NCBI GenBank assembly: GCA_035771165.1
Contig: JAWNZC010000368.1
Coordinates: 169,501 to 233,500 of the forward strand
DNA from: Paragorgia papillata
Lineage: Eukaryota; Cnidaria; Anthozoa; Scleralcyonacea; Coralliidae
Direction of reading: 5' to 3'
DNA length: 64,000 nt
Every line of letters begins with the position of its first letter. Within the stretch, counting starts at the first letter, position 1. Under the pieces are notes generated by a model that had not been told where the DNA came from, did no database searches, and saw only the letters and a program-made list of their open reading frames with translations. Position numbers and translations under genes: made by a program. Below, piece after piece: positions 56,063 through 64,000 of the stretch.

Positions 56063-56380
56063 TGAATTTTTTTTCCAGTGGGGTTGTTTGTACCGTTCGT
56101 GGATTAGGGATTTCTGGGGTATGACACCTCAACACCTCCGAAACTTGTTTGATGTGGCCAATAAATTTTCCATGCTTAAGCTTAACTGTCGAATCGGTGA
56201 CATTAAGCAGTTTGACTTGAAAGATTCCATTCAGATCCGGTGATACACAGGCGTGGGCGGGGTACAGATGGGAAACACCTGGGACATGTTTACAAGGGTC
56301 AAAATCTACGTTGAGGAGCGCCAATCGCTTGGGGCAACGTGCTTGAACCAACAGTTCTGTTCGCGGCGGAACTTCAACGT
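56049..56380 (-). pseudogene. Pol N-terminal linker, out of frame with both neighbours
   Basis: The minus-strand frame gives HVPGVSHLYPAHACVSPDLN and VKLLNVTDSTVKLKHGKFIG, the typical stretch between protease and RT in gypsy elements. It is one frame off the protease (break at about 56375) and another off the RT (break at the A-run 56067-56075). Either the copy is mutated or, less likely, frameshifting is used. Confidence 0.8.
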
Positions 56381-56386
56381 TCGTTG

Positions 56387-56845
56387 CTAGCGTGTGACTC
56401 GCGCTCGACTATCGACTGTGATGCCTTTGATAATATACCCGTTGATAGCTACTTCGTTGCGCGCCCAGTGAAACGTGGTAGAATCGAAATGGCTCATAAA
56501 ATCGCGACCCAGAATCAAATTCCGGTGGGAAGTGTTGACAACTTGGATCTGATGCGCTGTGCACGAGACAGGTCCGATTACCACTGCCAGTGTTAATGAC
56601 CCGATTACGTTAATCCGATTACCGGAAGCATCAAACACAGGGCCGATTGAAGTGTTTGAAGAATAAAATTGTTCAAGATTTAGTTTTTTCATAGTGTCCT
56701 GGTCAATTATCGAGGGACCGGCGCCTGTATCTAACAATACGTTACAGTAGGCAGTTCCTAGGCGCGCGCGCACAATGACTGATGAGGACGAAGTGCGATG
56801 AGTATAATCTTCTTTAGAAATATCATTAATTATCTCCGTACTCAC
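56387..56845 (-). CDS. Retroviral-type aspartic protease
   Basis: Contains the active-site motif VLLDTGAGPSIID and the second-half motif NLILGRDFM. It would cleave the Gag-Pol polyprotein as a homodimer. It lies in the same frame as Gag but after a TGA at about 56918-56920, so expression would need readthrough or the TGA is a mutation. The Met at 56845 is arbitrary. Confidence 0.9.
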   Translation of the reverse strand: MSTEIINDISKEDYTHRTSSSSVIVRARLGTAYCNVLLDTGAGPSIIDQDTMKKLNLEQFYSSNTSIGPVFDASGNRINVIGSLTLAVVIGPVSCTAHQIQVVNTSHRNLILGRDFMSHFDSTTFHWARNEVAINGYIIKGITVDSRARVTR

Positions 56846-56917
56846 GTGTCTGGTCTGTTCTTCTTTAGTGTCACGATAGGAATGTCCAAGGCTCTGTTCG
56901 TGGTGTGGGCTGTCTAG

Positions 56918-57802
56918 TCATAAACTGTAGTTGGGACACACGTCCATCCAATAATCATGTCCTCGTTGTCCACATGCTTGACAAAATCTTTGGGGGCATT
57001 GTTTGACAAAATGTCCTGGATTGCGACAACTCCTACATTTCACCACCTCGGTTGTGGGGGTCTTGCCGCGCTTAGATCGACCATTCTGTCGGTTGCGCAA
57101 GCCTTGTCGTTCGCGGTTGTTGCCTTGTGTAGCTTCGAGGTCGCTTAAACGATGTACGACGCTGTCCATGGCAGTGGTGAACCATTGAGGAGGTTGACTC
57201 GCGTCCAGTTGTTCTGTCGATGGCGTGGCTTGGTTGTGCTCGACGACTTGGACACGTTGTGAATCGCGTTGCGCGTTATTGATGGGAGATGCGCTTAAAC
57301 TTTCTTCGCGGCGTGCAATGGCCAGGAGTTTCTCCAGACCTAATTCCATATAAGCTTTCCCGTCGACATCTTTTAGGATAGCTGTACGGATCTCTGGCGG
57401 AATAACGGATAGGAATTTCTGGGCAATTATTTCGGTCGACTGTATGTGTGCTTTCTTGGCGAGCGTTTGAAGTGCGTACATAGCTTCAAATATTGATTCA
57501 TTTTTCATTGTGTAGTTGAAAAAGCGTTCCGCCTCCTCATGTGGCCGCGCTGGCCCATCAACGATTTCAACTAAAGCATCCAATGCTTCGCTCAACTTCC
57601 CTTCCTTCTACTTCGTTGCAACTTCTTTCGCAGCCGTTCGTTCAGCATTGTTTCGGTTACAATACGCAGGCAGTAAAGCAATCGCTTGTTCTTCGGTAAA
57701 CACCGTTGTAGCGGTTTCGTAACTCTGTCTCCAAACGCGTAAACTTTCTTTTGGTGCTGGCGGAACAATTGGTACTGGAGGCATAAATGTAACAGTTGAC
57801 AT
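56918..57802 (-). pseudogene. Gag, interrupted by one stop codon
   Basis: The frame starts MSTVTFMPPVPIVPPAP at 57802, 23 nt inside the 5' LTR. An in-frame TAG at about 57605-57607 interrupts it after 64 codons, then it continues for over 225. The first half has a capsid-like helical pattern (EEAERFFNYTMKNESI, KFLSVIPPEIRTAIL). The end carries zinc knuckles: CRSCRNPGHFVKQC fits CX2CX4HX4C, and CQACGQRGHDYWMDVC is a variant with a longer last spacing. Gag would form the particle and bind RNA. Confidence 0.9.
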
Positions 57803-57823
57803 TTTAAGATAATTGTAAGATAA

Positions 57824-58002
57824 TGTTACTCAAGGCCACAGAATAACTGGGTGAAAGTATTTATTGAACTTGCTTGTATTAGGATCTTACAATTATGAAT
57901 CAAGGAGTTAATCTAAATTAGTATCAGGTTAAGGTGATCCCATATAAGGTATGTCATGTGATAAAGAATAACAATAACCAAGTGACTATTTACAATATAA
58001 CA
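57824..58002 (-). repeat. 5' LTR of the gypsy-type element
   Basis: 179 bp with TG...CA ends as in the other LTR. Differences seen are C for G in GTTAATSTAAAT and A for G in GGTGRTCCC. Confidence 0.93.
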
Positions 58003-58164
58003 GCACCAAATAATGCAAAAAATACTGATAAACATGTACGCTGCCAGTTCACCGCTATGCCAAGCTGCATTGCTATCAGTAGCCCGAGTGAACGCCTAAG
58101 CAGGCGTCTTGTTCATTTATTTGTTTATTTATTTACAAGTTTTGCCAATAACAATACACAACAA

Positions 58165-59493
58165 TGATGACAACTGTACGTGGATGACACTACATTATAT
58201 GTAATTGCACAGTCACCTGACAGGGTTGCTGAGTTACTCTATAAGATCCTGAGCAAATTGTATGACAGTGCTGGAAAATGTCCGGCAGCGCCGCTGCCAG
58301 GAATGTTTTTGTAAAAGTTGTTCGCAGGAAATTTTTTGTATCTTGCAGGAAATATTTGTCAGTTAAAAGATAAATTTCAAAGTTTAAAGATAAATTTCCT
58401 ACACAATCGCACAATTTTGATGGGCATCACTTTTGATCGAATATCAAGTTTCATATTCGATGACTCATCTTTCTACATTCTTGCCAAACCCAGCGGCGAT
58501 TTGTAAACAATTCGAAAGTGTTTTGAAGGTTTATTACATGACCAATTAACCTGTCTAAGTTTCGTATATCCTGGCGCAAATGACGCAACGATTTTTTCTA
58601 GAAAACAATGAAATATATATCATTTCAGTATAGTGTTGTTGTTGCAGGCTGCAGCCGTCATTGTGCATTTGCAAGAATGCAAGCTGCTTTTATCTTATTC
58701 AACTTTTTCAGCATTTCGATTTTTGACGCTAGTACTTGTATTACGTAGTATTCAATTGAAAAAGTTCGCTATTTCAAAGTATGTATATAGATACCACATT
58801 CTAATAGATAAATTATGGTTTTGAGATACAAACTTGCAAGTCTGGTGGTATGACAACTTATAAAATTGAAAAATTCTATCAGGCAGGAAATCGTTAATTT
58901 AGTTTAGCAGGAAATATTTATTTTTGGATTTTGCTGCCAGGAAGAAAATTGCTTTATCTAGGACTGTTGTATGATTGGTGCTGTAAAAATCTATTAACAC
59001 CTCATCCTGGCAAGACTGAATATATGCTGCTGAGGATTTCTACTTTAAAGTTATCCTACCCTCGGTCATATATGGTTTAATTGTATGGCCTTCATGTGCA
59101 AAGACACTATTCAATGAACTTGAGCGAATACATGTACGGGCAGCAAAAAATATACACAGCTTAAACTGGTTCACACCTAGCAAAGATGTCCATCTAAAAG
59201 CCAAGTGGATCTCCTTAAGCACTATGTACAACAAACGCTTACTTAATTTAGCACACAGTTGCTATTATGGCAAAGCTCCAGTGTCTATAGTAGATCTGTC
59301 CACCAAGAGCAGTCATAAATATGACTTTAGGGGGAAAATGACATTTGTACTTCCGAAGCCTAAATTAGACTATGTTAAGAAGTCAATTTTTTATCAGGCG
59401 GCAGCCTTGTGGAATTCTCTTGACAATGACACAAGAGCACTGAAGAATAGCCTCAGTTTTAGGAGAGCCCTGAAGGCATACTGTTTAAATTGA
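58165..59493 (+). pseudogene. Non-LTR reverse transcriptase remnant split by a hAT element
   Basis: 58169-58257 encodes the RT catalytic motif in YVDDTTLYVIAQSPDRVAEL. After the insertion, 58975-59035 continues with WCCKNLLTPHPGKTEYMLL. Following a deletion and frame change, 59043-59493 encodes ILPSVIYGLIVWPSCAKTLF, ELERIHVRAAKNIHSL and a C-terminus FYQAAALWNSLDNDTRALKN up to TGA at 59491-59493. About 60 residues before KVILPS appear missing, and the endonuclease is absent. It differs from the fragment at 5700-6185. Confidence 0.88.
58266..58966. mobile_element. hAT-type non-autonomous element inside the RT remnant
   Basis: A perfect 8-bp duplication TTGTATGA (58258-58265, 58967-58974) flanks 701 bp. 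Ends are CAGTGCTGGAAAATGTCCGG and, reversed, CAGTCCTAGATAAAGCAATT, with CTGCCAGGAA blocks near both ends. The duplicated site lies inside the RT reading frame, which resumes after it. Confidence 0.9.
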
Positions 59494-59499
59494 ATTTTA

Positions 59500-59840
59500 T
59501 TTGTTACTTATTGTAAAATTCTCTTCATGTCATAAGCTTGAGCCCTTCCCCTCGGTGCGTCCGCTTCAGATAAATTTAATATATATATTTATATATAATT
59601 ACTGAATCTTAATTTAAAAAATGGGCTTTTAAAAATAAGAGGGGGATTATAGTAATTAGATACACGACCACATCAGTTTTCAACTAACTTAATCGTGTTT
59701 AAATAAGTGCTTTTATTATTCTTATTTATTGTTATTAATTACAAAGACAAAGGCAGGAACTGACCACAGAGACTAGTCTCCAATAACGACAATAATAATA
59801 ACGAGATGCCTGGCTCAGCCATTCACTCGCGCTACTGGCA
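59500..59840. other. 3' non-coding stretch
   Basis: AT-rich tail after the RT remnant, including an ATATATATTTATATATAA tract at about 59580. Nothing else recognised. Confidence 0.5.
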
Positions 59841-59849
59841 AAAGTGCAG

Positions 59850-60622
59850 TCTCGCACCCAGAGCCTGCGATCCTTTTGGTCAGTACCAAGGAACGGAGGC
59901 TCTGGGAAACTCCGATGAAACTCTTGTCATCTGATTGGTTAGTTTAAAAACAGTAAAATTTCAAATAATGTGCACGTTGCTAACTTGTTTACATCGATTT
60001 TTCGACGTTCTGTAACACATGACCAAATGACAAACGCCAGACCCAAAATACAATTGAACACATGAAATAATTCCAAACAGCAAAAATCCCGACAATTTAC
60101 AAGTTAAAACTATTATTATTCTCGCTTCGTCGACAAACAAACAGCCATCGTCGGGCTCGTTTCGTAATTATTTGCAGTTTCGTCTCAGAACTTTAAAATT
60201 ATATTAGAGAATACAAGGTCGATGTAGTTTAGCCAAAATTCCTGACAGAAAGTGCAATTCCTTACCTGAGCGGCTGAGCCGATCACTGCCGAGTGCCGAT
60301 GGCGACGCGGACATATAAAACACTCTCGTCAAATCGTCCGGTTGATGATTTAGAGAAAAGCTAAGAAAGACCATTTGTATCGCAACGCTTTGTCAAGAAC
60401 TTTGTAAAACATACTGGACGATTCTTTATCGGTAAAGAAATATTTTCCCTGGTTTTTTAACAAGCTAAAGATCGTCGATGACAGTAACAAATTATAGGGA
60501 ACTGGGAACCAGAGGACTGGGAACAAAAACCCAATTTTCGGGGGGTTTTTTAACGGAGTTTCCCAGAGCCTCCGTTCCTTGGTACTGACCAAAAGGATCG
60601 CAGGTTCTGGGTACGAGATTGG
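59850..60622. mobile_element. Inverted-repeat element with CTCGCACCCAGAGCCTGCGA termini
   Basis: The left arm CACCCAGAGCCTGCGATCCT, then GGTCAGTACCAAGGAACGGA, is mirrored at 60562-60620 (TCCGTTCCTTGGTACTGACC, AGGATCGCAGGTTCTGGGTA). The context GGCAAAAGTGCAG on both outer sides may be part of the repeat or the target. The interior is non-coding. Confidence 0.82.
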
Positions 60623-60624
60623 CA

Positions 60625-61550
60625 AAAGTGCAGAGAGGCTCTATACCGCACGAGCGAAGGTGGGAGTGGTTCGAGGAGGATCAGATCGAAGGCTGAATGT
60701 GGTGCATACTTCACATTGGTGAACATATTTACGATCAAGACAGTTGTCAGCCACATCTGATCACTGTTAAACTACAAAGTCAGTCAGTCTATTTCGAAAT
60801 CTACCAACAATGTGCAAGAACACCTTGATCAAAAGGCAAAGCTGTTCAACTTTTTGTTGGCTGATATAACTGCATTGCTCATCCGGCTCCAAAAATGAAG
60901 CCACTGGAGATGACGAATTTGGTGTACCAAGATGGCCGCCACGGAAACTTTGTACATATGTTTTCACAGCACGAGAACCACATTAAGAAAATTTCTGCTA
61001 TGGGTATATCAAACAAGGAACAGTGCAAAGATTTAGAAGCTTAGTTTTTGCGTTTGTTTGGCAGTAAAACGTGTTATTTTGTAGTTTTTTACTCTGCCCG
61101 GTAATCGATAAACTTGCCAATATCACAAAACTCGTAAAAACCCAAGAAAAACAGGCAATAACTTCATCCTAAAACTATTTATAATATACCTTTGGTATAA
61201 AACAGGAGTCTTTACAAAGCCTTGAAGTGTGCAGTTGACAACTTCGGACTGTATTTCAGTCCTTTTCGGGAGCGAAATTACACGTACATGTGCGATAATG
61301 CACACGCGTAACGAATTTTGCGCGTGTGAATCGCACGTGCGTTTAAAATGATCAATTATGGCACAGAAATATGAACTTGACGTTCCTATTTTCTACACAT
61401 CTGAAAAAGAAAGCTGTGTTGCTTGATATTCATTGTAAGATGTTATCTTTCGCTTTAACGTATTAGTTTAGTTGTAAAACGTAAAACCTACTACGCTGTG
61501 AAAACTGTTACAAAAGCCTACGCTTAAAGACGATATACATTACATTGCAA
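60625..61550. other. Stretch without a recognised gene
   Basis: Short minus-strand open frames only. No splice context or motif supports an exon. Confidence 0.45.
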
Positions 61551-61555
61551 GTCCT

Positions 61556-62172
61556 TACGTTGTGACACCTTCCGTTACGTTGTGAGACCTTCCGTTACGT
61601 TGCGACACCTTCCGTTACGTTGTGAAACCTTGCGTTACGTTGTGAGACCTTACGTTACGTTGTGAGACCTTACCTTACGCTGTGAAGTCTTGCGTTACGC
61701 TGTGAGACCTTGCGTTACGTTGTGACACCTTCCGTTACGTTGTGAAACCTTCCGTTACGTTGTGACACCTTCCGTTACGTTGTGAGACCTTCCGTTACGT
61801 TGTGAGACCTGACGTTACGTTGTGAAACCTTACGTTACGTTGTGAGACCTTACGTTACGTTGTGAGACCTGCCGTTACGTTGTGAGACCTTGCGTTACGT
61901 TGTGACACCTTCCGTTACTTTGTGAGACCTGACGTTACGTTGTGAGACCTTACGTTACGTTGTGAGACCTTACCTTTCGCTGTGAAGTCTTGCGTTACGC
62001 TGTGAAGTCTTACGTTACGTTGTGACACCTTCCGTTACGTTGTGAGACCTTCCGTTACGTTGTGACACCTTCCGTTACGTTGTGACACTTTCCGTTACGT
62101 TGTGAGACCCGACGTTATGTTGTAAGACCTTACGTTACGCTGTGAGACCTTACGTTACGGTACGTTGTGAGA
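61556..62172. repeat. 20-bp minisatellite
   Basis: About 31 units of CCGTTACGTTGTGAGACCTT with an almost invariant 20-bp period and point variants (GACACC, GAAACC, GAAGTC). Higher-order blocks are visible: TTACCTTACGCTGTGAAGTC-type units recur at 61670 and 61970. Confidence 0.97.
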
Positions 62173-62507
62173 TGCGACATATTACTGAAACTTTCACACA
62201 TTTTCACAATTGCAATGTGAATGAACAATTGAACATGGCTTTTCACGCGTGCGATAAACAGCACGCGCAGTTGGGTTCACGTGTGTGCCAACGCGTGCGA
62301 TCGCACGCGTCAAACGAAAAGGGCTGGTATTTGCTTGTATTTTCCTTCTGTTTTCCAGTGGTAACGGTAAATTGCCATCCGACAATTGTTTTACGGCATT
62401 TCCGACCCACGGTAAACTCTTACTACTCTTAAGCCCGCAAGGTACACTGGACCTGCAGTACCAATATAGCCGCCAGTGGCTTCAAAATGTTTGCTGACCA
62501 TAAAGCC

Positions 62508-63122
62508 CTGATCAAACGAGAACGCAAGTTATCGCAAGTTTTAGCTTGTGCTTGCTTGTGTCTCGTTTGACCGCCAGCTTGCGATGACTTGCGGTGACTT
62601 GCGTTGGCTTGCGACTAATTTGGTCTTGTTCAAATTTCATCGCAAGTTTTCTTCAACTTGCGAGAGCTTGCGAAACGTTTGAACGCAAAACACAAGTCGA
62701 TGCAAGTCTTTCGTGCTCCGTCGCCATAGAAACTATCATGAGAACTAGCGAAAAGGCGTGGGAACTAGCGGAAGTGTAGAACTTGCGACGACTTGTGCCG
62801 ACGTTTGACTGGTGGCATCGCAAGTCATCGTAAGCCAGTGAACTCCATTTCCTATATCCATCTCTTATACCTGGAACGCCAACTTCAGTCATCACGCTTC
62901 AAAAGTGAAGTCAACATTTTGTGCTTATTACGTCGCTTCCAGTCCCCTGACGCGAACCGCATCTTGGCCGCGTATATAGGGGGGACTGAAGGCGATGTAA
63001 TAGGCTTGACTTCACTTTTTGACCCGAAGTTAGCGTTCCAGATATGAGGAGAGAATGGAGGAAGTATGGAGTTCACTGTCGTAAGCTAAATTGCGATGAC
63101 TTGCGATCTCGTTTGATCAAAG
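62508..63122. mobile_element. Inverted-repeat element rich in CTTGCGATGACTTGCG
   Basis: Ends TGATCAAACGAGAACGCAAG and the complement CTTGCGATCTCGTTTGATCA. The interior is built of CTTGCGATGACTTGCG-like units in both orientations. A hAT element is inserted near its right end. Confidence 0.78.
62836..63078. mobile_element. hAT-type MITE, family B short copy 4
   Basis: 243 bp with ends CAGTGAACTCCATTTCC and a complement ending GGAGTTCACTG, flanked by a perfect 8-bp duplication TCGTAAGC (62828-62835, 63079-63086). ATACCTGGAACGCCAACTTC near the left and GTTAGCGTTCCAGATAT near the right are shared with copies 1-3. Confidence 0.92.
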
Positions 63123-63159
63123 TGCTTATATCACTTGTGGGGTTTTAATGTATTTGAAT

Positions 63160-63876
63160 CAGTGGCGTAACTCCTATAGGCGCTGCCCGGCAAGAGCCAG
63201 GGGCCCCCTGTCACAGGGGGGCCCTGAACCAGGATGTCGGATGTCCTTTATGGGGATTCCGTCGATTCCGTCATTTTCACGTATTTCTTGGGAAATCGTC
63301 AGTCGTCGTTGAACTGGATATAGCTTTCCATCATTTAAATATTGCTACGAAGTTTCAAACAGTCTCAAATTTCAAACAGGATCAATTTCAAAATGCCAAA
63401 AGACCAGTATTATCTCAGGCATAGCAGTTAGACTAACATTTTTGTGTTCACCCAAATCATAAAAACAAAATGTTTTATTTTTTCTTTTAATGCAGTGTAA
63501 GAGCCAGGTTAGCTTGTTTTGTTTTGTTTGTAAATAAATCTGTGTTTATATTGTAAGGTGAGTTTTCAACGATGTAGTTACGTGATTACGGTATTTTCGT
63601 CAGTGACTATATTCTTGATATAAGACAGTTTTACCTGCCGGTATCAACGGGTTGATAAATATTCTTATAATCCAACAAACGTTTGATATATATAATGATG
63701 AATTTCCCCCTGTTATACCGATTAACTTTTTGGAAAATTCCTCGCAGAAATCGCCGAAAATGCACTTCTGAGGCATGTGAAATTCAATTCGGGGGCTTTG
63801 CGCCCTAGGTCCCCAGGCGCCGGAGGGGCCTTTTCAGTTTGAGCCAGGGGCACCCTAGCCCAAAGTTACGCCACTG
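63160..63876. mobile_element. hAT-type element with CAGTGGCGTAAC termini
   Basis: 717 bp flanked by the 8-bp duplication ATTTGAAT (63152-63159, 63877-63884). Ends CAGTGGCGTAACTCCTATAG and the complement ending AAGTTACGCCACTG. Subterminal GC-rich blocks (CAGGGGCCCCCTGTCACAGG; CTAGGTCCCCAGGCGCCGG) are inverted. No transposase. Confidence 0.92.
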
Positions 63877-64000
63877 ATTTGAATAGAGCAAAAAAAGTTA
63901 GTTAATAAGTTATTTTGCCGTTTTTGATTTAGTCAAATAGTTCCTGACATATTGGCTTCTGAACATGCCAATTTTCAAAAATTTCCGTCGTTCATTTTTA

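Larger units (their letters stand above)
52701..58002 (-). mobile_element. Ty3/gypsy-type LTR retrotransposon, nearly complete
   Basis: A 5.3-kb element between 179-bp LTRs that differ at two visible positions. It is flanked by the 4-bp duplication GCAC (52697-52700, 58003-58006). Coding order on the minus strand is Gag, protease, RT-RNase H, integrase, as in Ty3/gypsy. Only 23 nt separate the 5' LTR from the first ATG, and I could not identify a usual tRNA primer site or a purine tract. It carries one in-frame stop in Gag and two frame breaks, so this copy is defective despite young LTRs. Confidence 0.95.

Noticed and set aside
61556..62172. CRISPR array
   Set aside because: Units are contiguous 20-bp repeats with no unique spacers, in eukaryotic DNA.

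Overview
The window looks like animal nuclear DNA, most likely cnidarian and probably an anthozoan such as a coral or sea anemone. It is AT-rich, its genes are broken into small exons with GT-AG introns, and it is packed with short inverted-repeat elements, Penelope-type and non-LTR retroelements, a chromovirus/gypsy-like LTR element and long microsatellites. The clade is inferred from this repeat style and from the Roc-COR/Death gene family; no marker gene settles the species.

One plus-strand gene appears to run through the first two thirds. Its best exon (18068-20479) encodes a Roc GTPase with a COR domain. Short acidic/serine-rich linker exons follow (21210, 28903), then a Death-domain exon (30717-31043), more linker exons (32002, 33788, 34829, 36410), a trypsin-like but catalytically degenerate exon (37704-38321), another linker (39006) and a possible last exon (43376-43461). 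Two candidate exons lie upstream (2145-2210 and 6860-7012). Every proposed intron falls in phase 1, so every internal exon is symmetrical. The likely product is an innate-immunity or cell-death type switch protein, Roc-COR-Death-pseudoprotease. The model is read by eye and has no transcript support. A small opposite-strand transmembrane exon pair (35389-35769) may lie inside one intron.

The rest is mobile and repetitive DNA. 0.2-2.0 kb is a 1.8-kb foldback element with a TTAA-flanked element nested in one arm. 2.4-3.8 kb is a 431-bp tandem repeat built on hairpins. 4.7-5.7 kb is a tetranucleotide array beside a non-LTR reverse transcriptase fragment. 9.9-14.5 kb holds two different Penelope-like families, each as a head-to-head inverted pair. 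16.1-16.9 kb is a Harbinger-like element. 21.9-30.3 kb holds hAT and nested inverted-repeat elements. 39.9-43.2 kb holds mariner-like, hAT and TTAA elements and a gypsy RT scrap. 43.8-46.0 kb holds tRNA-like repeats, including a 110-bp tandem array. 50-52 kb is an array of a TTAA-type short repeat. 52.7-58.0 kb is a nearly complete, recent but broken gypsy-type LTR retrotransposon on the minus strand. 58.2-59.5 kb is a non-LTR RT remnant split by a hAT element. 59.8-63.9 kb holds further inverted-repeat elements, a 20-bp minisatellite and two more hAT-type insertions with intact 8-bp target duplications.

Several insertions can be dated relative to one another, because a sister copy or the opposite palindrome arm shows the empty site.
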